Assembly (NCBI RefSeq): GCF_000764305.2
Contig: NW_025946679.1
Location: 248,001 to 312,000, forward strand
DNA: 64,000 nt
From: Hyalella azteca
Taxonomy: Eukaryota > Arthropoda > Malacostraca > Amphipoda > Hyalellidae
Direction of reading: 5' to 3'
Every line of letters starts with the position of its first letter. Positions within the stretch are counted from its first letter, which is position 1. The notes beneath the pieces were generated by a model, which worked only from the letters and a program-made list of their open reading frames with translations, was not told where the DNA came from and ran no database searches. A program made the translations under genes and the position numbers. Shown here one piece after another: positions 9,860-22,051 of the stretch.

Positions 9860-10020
9860 CGATTTTTTAGAAGCAAATTTCTTGCTTCTAATAGTTTTGA
9901 AGTTGGCACAAAACAGAGCCTCCAGTCGGTGATGGAAGCAAAATGCCTGAATCTTCCCCAAAAATTCCTTGCTTCATATAATGGAGGTAATGATAATTTA
10001 ACAGATTCTTCGACAGCCAT
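9860..10020 (-). pseudogene. SFXN2-like: Sideroflexin exon 1 (start codon exon), intact
   Basis: The ATG (10020-10018) sits in a good context, AAAATTGAAATGG. The exon encodes 53 residues plus two bases and includes NFWGRFRHFASITDWRLCFV, the N-terminal sideroflexin block. It ends at a GTAAGT donor (9859-9854). The two leftover bases plus the first base of exon 2 make an Arg codon, so the phase matches. No damage is seen. The longer open frame on the other reading phase (to 10217) is not homologous and is probably 5' UTR. Confidence 0.88.
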
Positions 10021-10652
10021 TTCAATTTTGCCACTCGCTTTTTACTCACGCTTGGCCTTGGCGTTAGCCGCGTTACGGGCGACCCAATGAGCTCTGTTTC
10101 TTTCGTGTTTACAAGATTAAACCAGGACCGTTTGTTATTGTTGGCATCCGCAGAGCCGTTATTTTCAAAGAGTTTGTCCGTTGTAAAAGAAAAACGGCGA
10201 ATGAAGAAAAATTGCATTTCCTCACTCTTATCTTCGTTTTTTTTCTAAAAATGAACAACCACTGTTTACTGATGTTTGAAAACGGCTGAATAAAACTTCC
10301 TAAAATGGCTTGTAGATCTCTCATAAATAACTTCAGCTAATAAATGATAATATTCAACTGAATATACTATAGAATTATATACAAATATCTACACAAATAT
10401 TTACCGAATAAAAATTTTATTGGCTAGAAAAAATAGCGGAATAACCTTTTTTTTCGCTAGTTCCAGGCGACTAATTTTTGAAGCAGTTAACCCCATCGAT
10501 TGCACAGCTATCCTTATGGACAAATTTTCATAGCAGGTGCAAGCTTTGCTCGGAAATTTGAAGTTCAGGTAAATAATTGGCAGCAGTTAGTTCATTCACG
10601 ATGTTCAATTATAAAATTGGCGAAATTTATCAAATAAATTAACTTACAACAG
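10021..10652. promoter_or_regulatory. Intergenic region between divergent genes
   Basis: This lies between the sideroflexin start codon (minus) and the first candidate exon of the plus-strand gene. It probably holds the 5' UTRs and a shared promoter; the part up to about 10220 is GC-richer. No TATA box or initiator could be assigned with confidence, and no first exon for the plus-strand gene was found: each frame here meets a stop before reaching a usable donor. Confidence 0.3.
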
Positions 10653-11613
10653 GACTCTAGTAGTAGACAGCGCAAATTAGCCAGCCCAGCAACCAATGAA
10701 TTTAAGAGGCTTCATGAAGAACATGAAGAAACTATACATAGCCTATACCTTCATGACATTGGCAATGTTACTAAGACAAACCTAAACGTTTGCAGTGACT
10801 CAATGAGAGCCTCGGAGATAGTGCCTGAACAGATACATGGGTAAAATTAACAGTCTTCTGATTGGTCCTAATTTTGGCTTAGATAAATGCTTCCTAGCAA
10901 CAGGATTGTCAAGGTTGACCTGCGCATGGCGCCAGCAAACAGGCTTCGCGGTTGCAACCGACCGTTGGTGTTTAGCGTCACTTTCTCTGTAGAATATTAC
11001 AGTCTACAGAGTTATTAGTAATATTAAAAATAAAAAGTTGACTATCAAACAGAAAAATCGATTTAATGGATCTTTATGAATTTTAGTTCTTTAAACTGTG
11101 TTAATAACGTGTTCACAAATTAATCAACCAAAGTAGTAGCAACAGTGATGCTGAGTCCTTACTTCCAGTTTTCATAGAACATTTTCACAAAACAAAAGTT
11201 TTTTAGTTTCAAAATAGCCATATATTTATAACCTTCAAATTGATGTAGGCATTTTTCAAGAATTCCGACTGATAGCGGCATTGATACAAATGCACAACTG
11301 GATGTTGTACAAGTATAGTTTTGAGTGACCGAAGCCGTTTCTGGCTTAAAGTAATCTATTGCGATGACACTCAAGTCCAAAATCCTTATCCCTGCTCCTT
11401 GAATAGCTTTTCTTCTGACGGAAGAATTAGCAGTTTCAGGAGAGGACTCGAGATGATATGCGATCTGCTTTGGGCAATATAATTAAGATTCTTATTCCCA
11501 ATGAAGCAGTTGATACGTGTGATAATGCCGTCTGTTTTATTACATACATCACGCAGTCACCACGTCTCAGTAGTGTGGGATGCATCACAGACATCATCAA
11601 GCACGTGCCCATG
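10653..11613 (+). CDS. Unidentified plus-strand gene, three candidate exons
   Basis: Not recognised. Exon a (10653-10840) follows AACTTACAACAG and is open in one frame only. It encodes 62 residues rich in charged residues, including KRLHEEHEETIHSLYLHDIG, and ends GG|GTAAAA with two bases over. A short exon b (11261-11312, after TTTTTCAAG, before GTATAG) supplies one base plus 17 codons (IPTDSGIDTNAQLDVVQ). Exon c (11440-11613) follows GCAGTTTCAG, has 58 codons, including MRSALGNIIKILIPNEAVDT and ITYITQSPRLSSVGCITDII, and ends before GTGTGA. The phases a-b-c agree, which supports the model; b alone could be chance. The helical, hydrophobic-heptad look of exon c suggests a repeat-helix protein, but that is only an impression. 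Start and end exons are missing. Confidence 0.38.
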
Positions 11614-13396
11614 GTGTGATCATCGTACGATCTCATGTCCGAGGGAACTGATGGGTGGGCATCGCCCGATACTGCTTCTGCATTCGGCATCTCGCGCAGC
11701 TGCAGTCTAAGTGCATCTGGGTATTCTCAGGATATTAATTTCTAAAAAAAACTCTCACTTTTGGGATATTTGTACTGCAGCATCTTGCTTCTATTTGAAA
11801 TAAAGACATTAACGAGTTATTTTTTTAGTTTGGGGCCGACAAAATTACTCCAAATTCAACATTGTTGACAGCCATAATTAAAAAGACGCAGTTTTCACTC
11901 TTTTGCTTCATTCTGTCGGTGTCAAATATGCAAGGCTATTTAACAAAAAATTGTTTAAAAACGAAAAGTCTTCAGTTCATTGGCTTAGAATGTACGCCAA
12001 ATGACATGCCATGACAGAGTTTAAAATTTTTCTGCAAAGAACCTGTCATGACATAAACATTTAAAAGGGAATACGTCATAAAGAATTTTTAGTATTATCT
12101 AAACTAAATTTTGCAACTAAATTTTAGTATTATCTAAACTAAACTGCTAAACTAGAATAACTAAAGTCAAGGTTTCAGTTAGTGATTGACCAAACACGGC
12201 TAAAGTTTACTCCTAGCCTACTAATAATTCAAAAACAATTTTACTCATCAAGTGTGATTCGAATTAATGTAAAATGAAGACGCGAGTGTCTCAGAAAAAT
12301 GTTTTTTAAGCTATTTAGACGAAAAATGTACAGCTCAAAAATGTGTTAATCCCTGGAATTCACATGTTTTTAAAATTGCCAATCGCTTGGTGTGTTCCCG
12401 GCTGATAGCATTTTGGCTTCGCTGAAACGATAGCGCAAACAAATTTTGATATCTTTCGCTATATAGGAAAGATTTAGGACATTGCTAATTTAAAGTAGAA
12501 ATTTATAATGAGATACTTGTTCTAGCGACATGGAATTAATCTACGTTTGACGAAATGTCAGCTGAATACAAAGAAAATCGTTAGGCAAAGGAAAAGCAAC
12601 TAAACTCAAGCTTTCATGAAATTTACGATCAATGTATCGCGGTTTATCTTGATTAATTCATTTCTCATCATCTCTCTGCACATTACAGTTAAGTTAAAAA
12701 TTAATAATGTAAAACATTATTAATATATACTACTACTAATACTAATAGTAATGCCGATAACTGATCATACAAGGAAAAAGTATTAATTTGATCTAGCCTT
12801 TGATCGGTGAAGGATCAAAGGTAACTATCTATTATCTAACGTTGATCCGTGGATATCGCATAAATTTCATTCGAGTACGAACCCACGCACAAATTATCTT
12901 GAACGCAACTTGAAAATAAAATTCGACACTTATATTACAAAAATAAGTAAAGTGATTACATTTGGGAAGTACCATGAATAAAAATTTATTTAATGTACAA
13001 CGCCGACTTTCCATCGATCACAGAATATTATCCCGCCGTCAGCAAGGCTTGAATAAATATGAATTATTAATCGATTAGAATTGATATGAATTATTTTATG
13101 AGAAATATTATGCGAAGCTTTTATCATTATGGATTAAAACGAGAATCCCACACCTTCCTCAGTTCATTCACGAATTCGAGCACAGGAGTTCGTTATGTCT
13201 GGGCATCGCGAACACAATTGTTCCTGTAGTTCAATGAACCTTGAAACTAGTACAGAACGTCGCGATAAAGTTCCATTTGTTGCTAAAAAATACCTCACAA
13301 AATGTAACTCTGTGACCAAAAATTGTTGATTAAAACAACATAATGTACGAAGAACCTGTGAAACATAGAACATGCCAATAGTAATGCGTAGTTTAA
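11614..13396. other. No gene seen
   Basis: AT-rich DNA. A small local duplication of TTTTAGTATTATCTAAACTA lies at about 12088-12142. The open frame at 11501-11710 overlaps candidate exon c in another phase and lacks a protein-like pattern. Confidence 0.4.
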
Positions 13397-13600
13397 GGCA
13401 TCACTGCAGTGGCATACTATGGCATTACTGCAGTGGCATACTATGGCACCATTGCAGTGGCATACTATGGCACCATTGCAGTGGCATATTATGGCATTAC
13501 TGCAGTGGCATACTATGGCATTACTGCAGTGGCATATTATGGCATTAAACTGCAGTGGCATACTATGGCATCACTGCAGTGGCATACCATGGCATGGCTT
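13397..13600. repeat. 24-bp minisatellite, about 8 copies
   Basis: The unit is GCAGTGGCATACTATGGCAT plus four to five variable bases. Because 24 is a multiple of three, several frames stay open on both strands, for example a frame cycling through AYYGITAV from 13409. The regularity explains these frames, and no flanking gene structure supports translation. Confidence 0.95.
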
Positions 13601-13674
13601 AGGCATGCCAGGGAGGAGGTTCACGCGCTCACATCGTGACGTCTGATGAGAGTTGCTAACATGAACGAAGGATG

Positions 13675-13831
13675 CACTAAAAAAATGAGTGGGTCACATT
13701 GTCCAAATAGTGACACAATCCTGTATATATCACTGATACGTCCCTTTGATCGGCAAAAATGAGTCTGGATAGCCAACACAAAGGCAATAAGTGCATTGAT
13801 ATTTGGACAAAGACTCTCATTTTTCTGAGTG
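13675..13831. mobile_element. 157-bp MITE, copy A
   Basis: The left end is CACTAAAAAAATGAGTGGGT followed by CACATTGTCCAAATAGTGAC. The right end, read backwards, is CACTCAGAAAAATGAGAGTC followed by TTTGTCCAAATATCAATGCA. These are imperfect inverted repeats of about 40 bp around a non-coding core. A second element at 31032-31188 has the same ends and exactly the same length. The superfamily is unknown, because no convincing target duplication could be read. Confidence 0.8.
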
Positions 13832-16479
13832 TGACGGTTCAGAAGTAATTATCTGCACGATAAAAACCCACGTTTTATTCAGTTCATACAACGGAGATGA
13901 AAGCTGAGGCATTTCGGAATTTATATGTGTAGTATGTCTCAAAATATTTATTGGTAAGATGTGAACTTTATTTATTTGTGCCGTTTTTTTCCACTTCCTT
14001 CTGCCTTAGTGAAAAAGACATGAAATAAAACAGGGCACGCTATTCAACGTTATTCTCAGTCTTTGCCTTCCATAATTAACGGCATGTCGCGGACAAAATA
14101 CAAAACAAAATAGAGACAAAATAAAATATCCTAAATAGCTATTCACCCTTTATTGCAAGATGCCGAGAACATGCCACTTTAGTTCATGCAGGGCATGAAA
14201 CTCCAGAAATTTTGGTATGAATATACGAGTATAGATAAAAATTTTTTCCATCTATTGGCGTTGATGAGTCCTGGGATCTCCCATCTCATAGTAAGAATAT
14301 TCAAGTCATGAAGACGTCACCAGAGTCACGTGACACTTGAAGGAGCTTTTTGTGGTCGGAAAATAAACGGCTGATGCCCATAAAATAATGGCGTTACAGT
14401 TTCCCTATTATTGCAAGAATATTGGTGTGTTTAGTATGATCGCAGTGTGAGCAAAGATATTGTGTGTCTTACTTGCGAGAGAATGAATGCAGGAGCCCAA
14501 TGCACTCTCGAGCCTCGTTGTCCTTTTAACTTGGCAGTTGTGCCAGCAAGCCACCCAATGACTGACTGACTGGCCGATCAGCAGCAGGCAGCAGCTATCA
14601 GTGGGCAACCTGCCCTGGCACAGTGAGGTGGTGTGTGTAATTGCTGTCGAGCTCTATCCCATGGCGTGCGTGAATTTGGGATAACGAGCCTTATCCTCTT
14701 GAGTCTCTTGGTCCATTTGTTCAGTTTGGTATATGTTATATTTAATGGTGAGTCTCAATTACTGCTTGGACTATGGAAATTAGGTTTGAATCCTCTTTAA
14801 GGTCACATAAAAAAGACAAATCTGCACGTTGACTTATCATGCGAACTGCGTACTACATGGAGTCTTCACTTTTCCTTGGCTGTCGAAATACCTACGAAAA
14901 TAACTGGCCCTTGGATACGTCAATGCATGTGATAGTGTCGCAATGATTTTACCAAAAAATAGTGCTACTCATACAAACGCGACTGTGGGGGATAAATGCG
15001 TCACAGTGTGGCATGGATAATATTAACCAGTATAATTATATAAGCAGAACATCACAAAGAGAACTTTAAAGTTGGTTCCATTAGTCAACTCACAACTGCG
15101 ACTATAAGATACGTTGGTGAGTTATTCCATGCACTATTTTACGAGCTTTTTTGTTGTTTAGAAATAAAAGTTATAAACTTCAAGCCTTCGTCTATGCGCT
15201 TACCATTTTTTCCATTTTTTCTTCAACTTAATTCTTTAATCTGATGAGCTTGAAAATTCAGAAGCCGTTTAGACGTGCTCAAGAATAATGAAGCATTGCC
15301 GATACGGCTATTACCCAGCCAGCGTGCGATTTATTCTTATTTTTATGTTAAACAATTCTTGTTCTTTAAGTTCCCAAAATATGTTTTCGTGTAGGACTAG
15401 CTGGTCTTAAGTATTTTAATCAGATTTTTGAAACGACAGTTGTTGGGATGCAGGCGCATTAGTTCTGGTGGTAATGGGACCGCTGGCGCTGAGAAATTAG
15501 ATACCATGCATGTACTGCACTGAACGCTTTATCGTCACGTGAATATTGTTCACGTTCGTACATTTGTTTTGATTGTAAGCGGGTTCCGGATCGATTTTAA
15601 TAAAGGTTAAAATTGATGACGAAATATGGTCTTAAAACTTTTCGCTCATCTACATTGTTGTTCATGAATTTCTATAAGTAAGGTTATAAAATTTTAAAAT
15701 AAAAGTACTATTTTCAAAAAGATGAAACGCTTAAATGAATGCGGTTTTCACGGTGACGCGAATGAATTTCTCTGTATTTCGTGACAAATTTACTGCCAAA
15801 GGTTTTGGTAACAAAATTCTTATGATAAAATCGATTTGAAGTTCATCTCTCATCGCCAGTAATCGACAAAAATATTGGCTAAAATCACATTTAGAAAAAT
15901 AAATAATGGAATCGAAACTACTTACTTGAAAATGCAAGTACTGGTTAACCTACGTATGAGTCTAGTTTGAAAAAGGAATGCACGTTCGGAACAAACACTC
16001 GATCTAGAAATGTAATTTTTTAGTGGTTGGTTATACGATGCGAAGCAAGCTTTATATTTCCTACAAAGGCATAAACCCACCTCGATGGAATACTTTCATT
16101 CACGCTAATGTAGTTCATACACTATTGTACGTAGGCTCCAGTCTTGACGTTAACACGAACACAGTTTAGTACATTATTACCATTCACATTGGAATGAATC
16201 CATCAAAGAGCGACTTGTAAGTCAGGGTACAAATGACTCCCTAACACCATATCAGTTTTCTCAAGCAAAGCAATATTCCTTCTCCTAATTACCTGCACCA
16301 CTCTACTTGAAGACAGCGTCTCGAGACGGTCTCTTGAATATCTATAAGTGAGACGTCTGGAGATTGATCGTTTATTGTGTTTCTTTCACTACGTCGTGCG
16401 TCACGATCGGTTGAGTGGCTGTGGCTTTACCGCAGTTGGGCCTATGGAAGAACAGGTAGGCTGCTACAAGGTAGCAAGT
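13832..16479. other. No gene seen
   Basis: AT-rich with a GC-richer patch at 14450-14700. Open frames are all below 70 codons and without recognisable patterns. Confidence 0.4.
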
Positions 16480-16628
16480 GTAGAGATGATGTAGCGTCCG
16501 TATGATGTGCCACGGCTCTCCGTATGAAGTAGTAGCGGCATAGAGATGTGCCACGGCTCCCCGTATGAAGTAGCGGCCGTATGGAGATGTGCCACGGCTC
16601 CCCGTATGAAGTAATGGCGGGATGGAGA
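16480..16628. repeat. 41-bp minisatellite, 3 full copies plus a partial
   Basis: Units starting GATGTGCCACGGCTC are at 16504, 16545 and 16586, with a partial upstream copy. GTATGAAGTAGCGGC-type text follows each. The array stops exactly at the adapter at 16629, so its true length is unknown. Related CCGTATGATATTC text continues after the adapter. Confidence 0.9.
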
Positions 16629-16666
16629 CTGTCTCTTATACACATCTAGATGTGTATAAGAGACAG
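16629..16666. other. Illumina Nextera junction adapter left in the assembly
   Basis: CTGTCTCTTATACACATCT is followed directly by its reverse complement AGATGTGTATAAGAGACAG. Each is the 19-bp Tn5 mosaic end, and the 38-bp pair is the circularisation junction of Nextera mate-pair libraries. It is not genomic; the join across 16628/16667 should not be trusted. Confidence 0.97.
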
Positions 16667-19041
16667 GCATAGCCGTATGATATTCATGCGGCATAATCCC
16701 GTATGATACAGGCCTGAAGTTAAAATGAAGCGAGCTGCACATTCGCCAGTTATTTGAAGTCTCATTTGAGCTCCAAAATGAATATATTAATGAATGAGAA
16801 TTTATGGTAACTTTAATAACGATATTTGAAACATAATGTTCAATTTTCTATTTTTCTGATCTGGAAAGCTGTTTTTAAACATTGTTTCCATTAAAAATTT
16901 ATTTGAGCAGCTATCATTAGTGTCTTTTGGAGTGGCAAAGTTAATTTTTCCTTCATTTCTAACATTTTTATTATGTAAAAAGCTATTAATACGTCCGGGA
17001 TACTTTTGCTACTTCTTGTTGATCATAAATCCAGCTTTTTTTCATCTAGTAGAGGCTTAAATAAATCGCCTGGCGAGTATGGTAACCATTAACGAGAAGC
17101 TCTGCAGTGAGCGTCGCATAAAAGACCTGCAATACGAAGAGCACAAGACTACATAGTAAACGCTTCAGTCTTAAGAGGACTTAGCAAACGCTTCAGTCTT
17201 ACCTCCTCAACTGCAGTCTTTCCAATAACAAGTCACCTCCATAATGACTTGTAAATTTGAAAGCAGCTTTGGCAGCGCTAGCGCATGTTCAACTCCTTCC
17301 CAGTGGAGGCAGGATGTTCACTGCGCAGTTTACTATCTACTTTTTAAATTATTAGTTTTACACCAATAAAAATTTGCCTATAATACCATTGATTCTCTTA
17401 TAATTTATTCATCTGCTGACGCTGTTAAAGACTAAGCTTGTAATAAATTATTTCATATTAAGATTCATCTATCGTTCATAGAGAATCGTTGGGTATTCTT
17501 AGATGTGAATGCAAACTTCAATCAAAGATATGAATGAATAACAAACTTCAAATCAATATTATTAAGTGCGAATAAATTTGAAGGGCCCGCACTATGTATG
17601 AGGTGATCATGTAAAAGTAGGAAATAATATTAATAAAGAAAGCATTCTCTCTATATGCCGTTTGAACAATGATAATATTGCCAATAAATTTCTCACATCC
17701 GGTCTAAATGAATTACACGAAGAGAGAAGAAATATACTTGCGGGAAAGCTCACTGTAGCGCAAAACTACAATGGTAAAATTATCGTTTCCGATCCATTAC
17801 GAACGGAAGTGTAAATACTTGCAATCAATTGTAAAAACATAAATTAAATATTTAAAATTAATTCGGCATCTATTGCTACTTCTAAATATTTATAGCTCCT
17901 CTGCGAATCAATTGTCACGGCAGCATGGCTAACTTAAAATATATTAACCTAATTATCATTAATATTGACCTAATTATAATATTAATTAATATTGACCTAA
18001 TTATCCTTAAAATATTGACCTAATTATCATTTGTTTCATGAGAAGGTCATATTTAGTGATGAATTATTCCACCACCTAAATAGTCCAATACGAGCCTTTG
18101 TGATTTCGACGAACCAACTTGCTTTATTCTTTACATTTTACCCACTTCATATTTAGCAAACATCTACAAAAAAAAAAAAAAAAAACTCGCTAAGGAAGTT
18201 CGAGATAATCCCTGAAGTGGCGGTATGTTGGCGAGGATTTTAAAGGTGGAAGAGGCAATATAAATAAGACGGGAGCCAAGTTTGACCGAGAGTGGCCGTG
18301 CAGCCAGAGCTTTGCTCTGAGGGCGCTGTGATGTAGTTTTATGATGACCCAGTTTGACTGCGATGTATCTGGGCAGACACTCTTACGTTTGGAACTATAT
18401 CATCAAAAAACACTTACTATTACTATTGTCAAAAATACTCAGATATTGTATTTGTTACCCAGTCAGCCAATCTCTGAAGGCTGTTGAAGCTAAACACACC
18501 AATCACAGACGAGATATCGGCAACTACGTGGACTTAAACCGCTACGTGAGCTTGAGCCACTATACGTGTCCTGAGGACGCAAAGTTTATTTAGGTGGGCG
18601 AGTGTTTTAGGCATTCATCAAATGAACATTTAGAAATTGTAAACAACAGCAGTTATGCTGGAGAGATGATTCATGATCACTTGCATAGCTGATATATTTT
18701 CCGGTCAAAAACAAAAACAAAATAAATTTCCACCTGTCAAATTTATCACCGACGAAGTAGTATCAAAAAATGTTGTAAAACAACGAAGTGTGAGATTACG
18801 GTGATATGCGTCGTTGCACTTTTGTTATTTGGAGGCCTTATTACATGAGCGGAAACAAAACATAATATCGATGTTCATGATGAAATAAAAAATGGCTATA
18901 AGTCCGCTTAATATTATCACGACTAAAACGCAACGTATACGAGTTAAAAATGAATACTACTGCACTTCCGATGTCAATAAATAAAAATTTTACGCAGTTC
19001 ATCCTTTTCCGAACACACGACCTCAGGTCACCTCAGGTACG
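16667..19041. other. No gene seen; small AT-rich repeats
   Basis: A 28-bp duplication containing AAACGCTTCAGTCTTA lies at 17158 and 17186. About four copies of an ATATTGACCTAATTAT-like unit lie at 17938-18032. An A-only run of about 19 bases is at 18170. A TATAAATA at about 18261 has no gene attached. Confidence 0.45.
18370..18580. repeat. Dispersed repeat related to 58150-58300
   Basis: CACAGACGAGATATCGG and AACCGCTACGTG align with CGCAGACGAGAAATCGG and GACCGCTACGTG at 58236-58283. GTCAGCCAA and CATCAAAAA are shared further upstream in the same order. It is an unclassified dispersed repeat, with no intact protein pattern in either copy. Confidence 0.6.
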
Positions 19042-19350
19042 AAGAAATTTCGCTCAGCTCAAGTACGAAGACGTCTCTACATAAGAAATTTCGCTCACCT
19101 CAGAGAGGAAGACGTCTCTACATAAGAAATTTCGCTCACCTCAGAGACGAAGACGTCTCTACATAAGAAATTTCGCTCACCTCAGAGACGAAGACGTCTC
19201 TGCATAATAAATTTCGCTCACCTCAAGTACGAAGACGTCTCTAGATAAGAAATTTCGCTCACCTCAAGTACGAAGAAGTCTCTGCATAAGAAATTTCGCT
19301 CACCTCAAGTACGAAGATGTCTCTACATAAGAAATTTTGCTCAACTCAAA
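19042..19350. repeat. 41-bp minisatellite, about 7 copies
   Basis: The unit AAGAAATTTCGCTCACCTCA plus GAGACGAAGACGTCTCTACAT repeats every 41 bp from 19042. Each unit holds the palindrome GAGACG...CGTCTC. Units alternate between CAGAGACG and CAAGTACG variants. Confidence 0.95.
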
Positions 19351-22051
19351 GACCAAGCCAGTTTCTGGCACCACTCAAAATGCTAATTTTACGGGCACTT
19401 GGGCTGTAAAACTAAAACCAAGCGATCCATGCCCTGTCATTATGGACGTTAGTGCAGTGACTTGTGGCCTGATGGAGTAATAATATACTATCAATGGTCG
19501 CTTGTAAAGGCGTTACTATCATTAATGAACTACAAAGACACTGCACAAAATTTCGTCAGTTCAGGGCTATAGGAATTGAAATAAAGAAAGTAATGATGTC
19601 AGTGAAGCAACTAATAAATTCATCATATTTTCCAGCGTTTTTTTTTGTGTTTGAAGCTTCATGTGGATACCTTGTTATTTGATATTATTGCAATGGTTGA
19701 TCAACAGTGGGTTAACCTGCTAATAAATTTCACTGATATTTTGAAATGTTGTTAACAAATTTTGGAACGTAAACTAGTATGTTCATGCGACGTTTTCCAG
19801 TATCTATAGTAACTGTAATTTCAGAATAATTTTGTCTCGAATCCTGTTATAATAAGACATGAGTCCCGTCATCCAGAATGTATTCAGAAAACAACTCGTG
19901 TGTCATAATACAGTAAAGACTCGTTCATTTTCAAGTTTTAGATATAGCATATAAAACACCCACTAGACTCTCGTTTCGAAATATGGAAAAAATTGCATGT
20001 TTGGAATTAAATTATGAAAACACATTTGGAAATCGAATCTAAAATTTTGACTGAATACTTTCGTACCAGTTTTGCAATGCCTTACCATTCTCTCCAAATT
20101 GAACAGATTTTCAGTACGGGCAATATCCCAACATGATAAGTATTCGGCTGCGTACGTCTTCAAACACACACAAACTTGGATAAATTTATAAGCAAGATCA
20201 TAATATTGGTTCAATTATTTAAATTACTCGGAACGAGTTTATATAATGAAAAGTTTGTCAATGATGATTAATATAATCGATGTAATTTTACTTGAATTAG
20301 TAAACAGTAATTGATGCTGATGCCAAAAATGAAATATTAGTTATCTTATACACCTTTTTTTGATGATGCAATGGCAGAAGCTGGCAAAGAAAATAGCCAA
20401 CCTGTGCTATCCAACATGAATATACTCAATCATGCAAAAACGAAAGAAATAAGGTAAAAAATTGGATGCTATCACCTTGACATAAATGATTCGACCATGA
20501 ATATTAACTTTCTTGAATAAATAATATCGGCGATTTCCCACAAGGAAAATGATAAAAAATGTCCGGATATCGAATTTCACAGATTATTTCAATAGATTTC
20601 GTTGATACGTAAGCATTACACAAAGATTGGGCGAACTCTAAAGATAATGGCCATTTATTGGATTATATTATCTAAATATTATTGGTTGCTGATATTTCTC
20701 CCCTAAAAATATAAATACTGTTACAATTAAAGTGTAGAAGCTAATGAATGTTAGAGACTCTTTCACCAAAGAAAGAGTATGCAATGCAGTCACCAGGGGA
20801 GGCTGTTGAACTATGCACAGTGGACCTAAATTTTGCACTACAGTTTAACCGCTCGCCTGTGACACACTGTGTTGAATGGCGCACTAACTCCTCTCAACGA
20901 CCGGCATGACCTATGCTTTCGTCGTTTGTATGCAGCAGACGTGCTGATGCTTTATGACGTGTGAAGTCGTATCCTACATGAATTACGTCACCACATAAAA
21001 CTTACTTGAGATGTAATAAGTATCAAGAAATATTAACAATTGAGATGATTTTTTGATACATAGGTACATAAACAGCGTCAGCGAATGAAGACATGAAAAA
21101 TTCTAAGAAATTTCATTTTTGTTCGAAATAGAATAACCGTGGAAGAAATTGATAAGTATCCTGCAATTAAAAAAAGAAAAATTTTACGTTAACTGAAACT
21201 GCGTTGGAGGAAAGTAGCAGAGTTTACGTAATCACGTACTACATCAACTTGGCCCCTAAATATGATGATGAAATTACGCATCTGGTGGATCCATCAAAAT
21301 AGAGAGGAAACATGATTCCAAGATATAGCGTATGCTGCTATGCAATGTATTACATGGAACGGTTTGCGTCCAGCCTTTTATATATAAAACTATTTTTAGA
21401 CAATACATTGACCCGTTAACCCGAGAAGCAAAAATATTCAAGAAAATAAACTCAGCCAGCAATTGAGCTTGAAAATTCAGAATAAATTTCACGTTTCAGC
21501 CGATGATTGAAAACTTGTTTAGAAGTAAAAGTAAATGAAAATAATGGTAAAAAAATAAAAAAGGATTGGTGATCGAGGCAAGCAGGCCTGAAAAGAGCTC
21601 ACATAAGCAAGTTAAACTGCGTGAACTGGAATGACAACGAAATTAAATAATTCACATGTGGACGACTCCAATTTAATTGTTACACTGATCGTAATAGGGC
21701 ACAATAAATGCAAACAAAAGGTATAGATTATCTGGCCTTGCAAAACGAATATATCAATACATAAATTGCTAGGAAAACTCGGAACTCGAAAGATTTGTTA
21801 GTAATTTGCCCATTAATTAGAAGAGGATAGACAAACGAATAATAAAGACTCCAAAATAATAAAGCCATAGGATATAAAAAACACTAAAGAATCAAAAATC
21901 GAAGGCAGAATAAAGGCTTAAGATCGCAGCCAAAAACATCGTCACTTTAAAAAGTGAAGCTGCACACAGTCTGGCTGCAGCTTCCCTCAACAAAGCGAGT
22001 TTATTCGCGCGCGTGGTAATCTCGTTGTAGCGAGACGGCTGCTTGTTCGGC
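19351..22051. other. No gene seen
   Basis: AT-rich. Open frames (for example 19963-20214 minus, 21274-21492 minus) are under 85 codons and have no recognisable pattern or splice context. Confidence 0.4.

Larger units (their letters stand above)
4889..10020 (-). pseudogene. SFXN2-like: Sideroflexin locus (SFXN2-like), five exons, disrupted
   Basis: Sideroflexins are multi-pass carriers of the mitochondrial inner membrane; SFXN1 moves serine and SFXN2 is linked to heme and iron handling. Five minus-strand exons (9860-10020, 6885-7260, 6242-6562, 5510-5635, 4889-4998) give in-order family landmarks: WGRFRHF near the N-terminus, [40 protein letters not shown] and SRIVMAAPGM. The reading phases agree across introns 1-3, and every intron is GT..AG. 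GRMSF followed by VPEGM, and [13 protein letters not shown], favour SFXN2 over SFXN1/3. Damage: TAG in place of the conserved Gln after GRMSF, a MITE within exon 2, a 122-bp AT-rich insertion within exon 3, a frameshift at the start of exon 5, and no recognisable C-terminal 60 or so residues. Exons 1 and 4 are intact, so decay looks recent. An allele-specific lesion or assembly error remains possible. Confidence 0.88.

Noticed and set aside
10467..10568. A first exon for the plus-strand gene upstream of 10653
   Set aside because: The frame that fits the CAG|GTAAAT donor meets a TAA at 10488 without a start codon or acceptor after it.
18261..18268. TATAAATA as a promoter element
   Set aside because: No coding exon or transcript start context follows, and such strings are expected by chance in AT-rich DNA.
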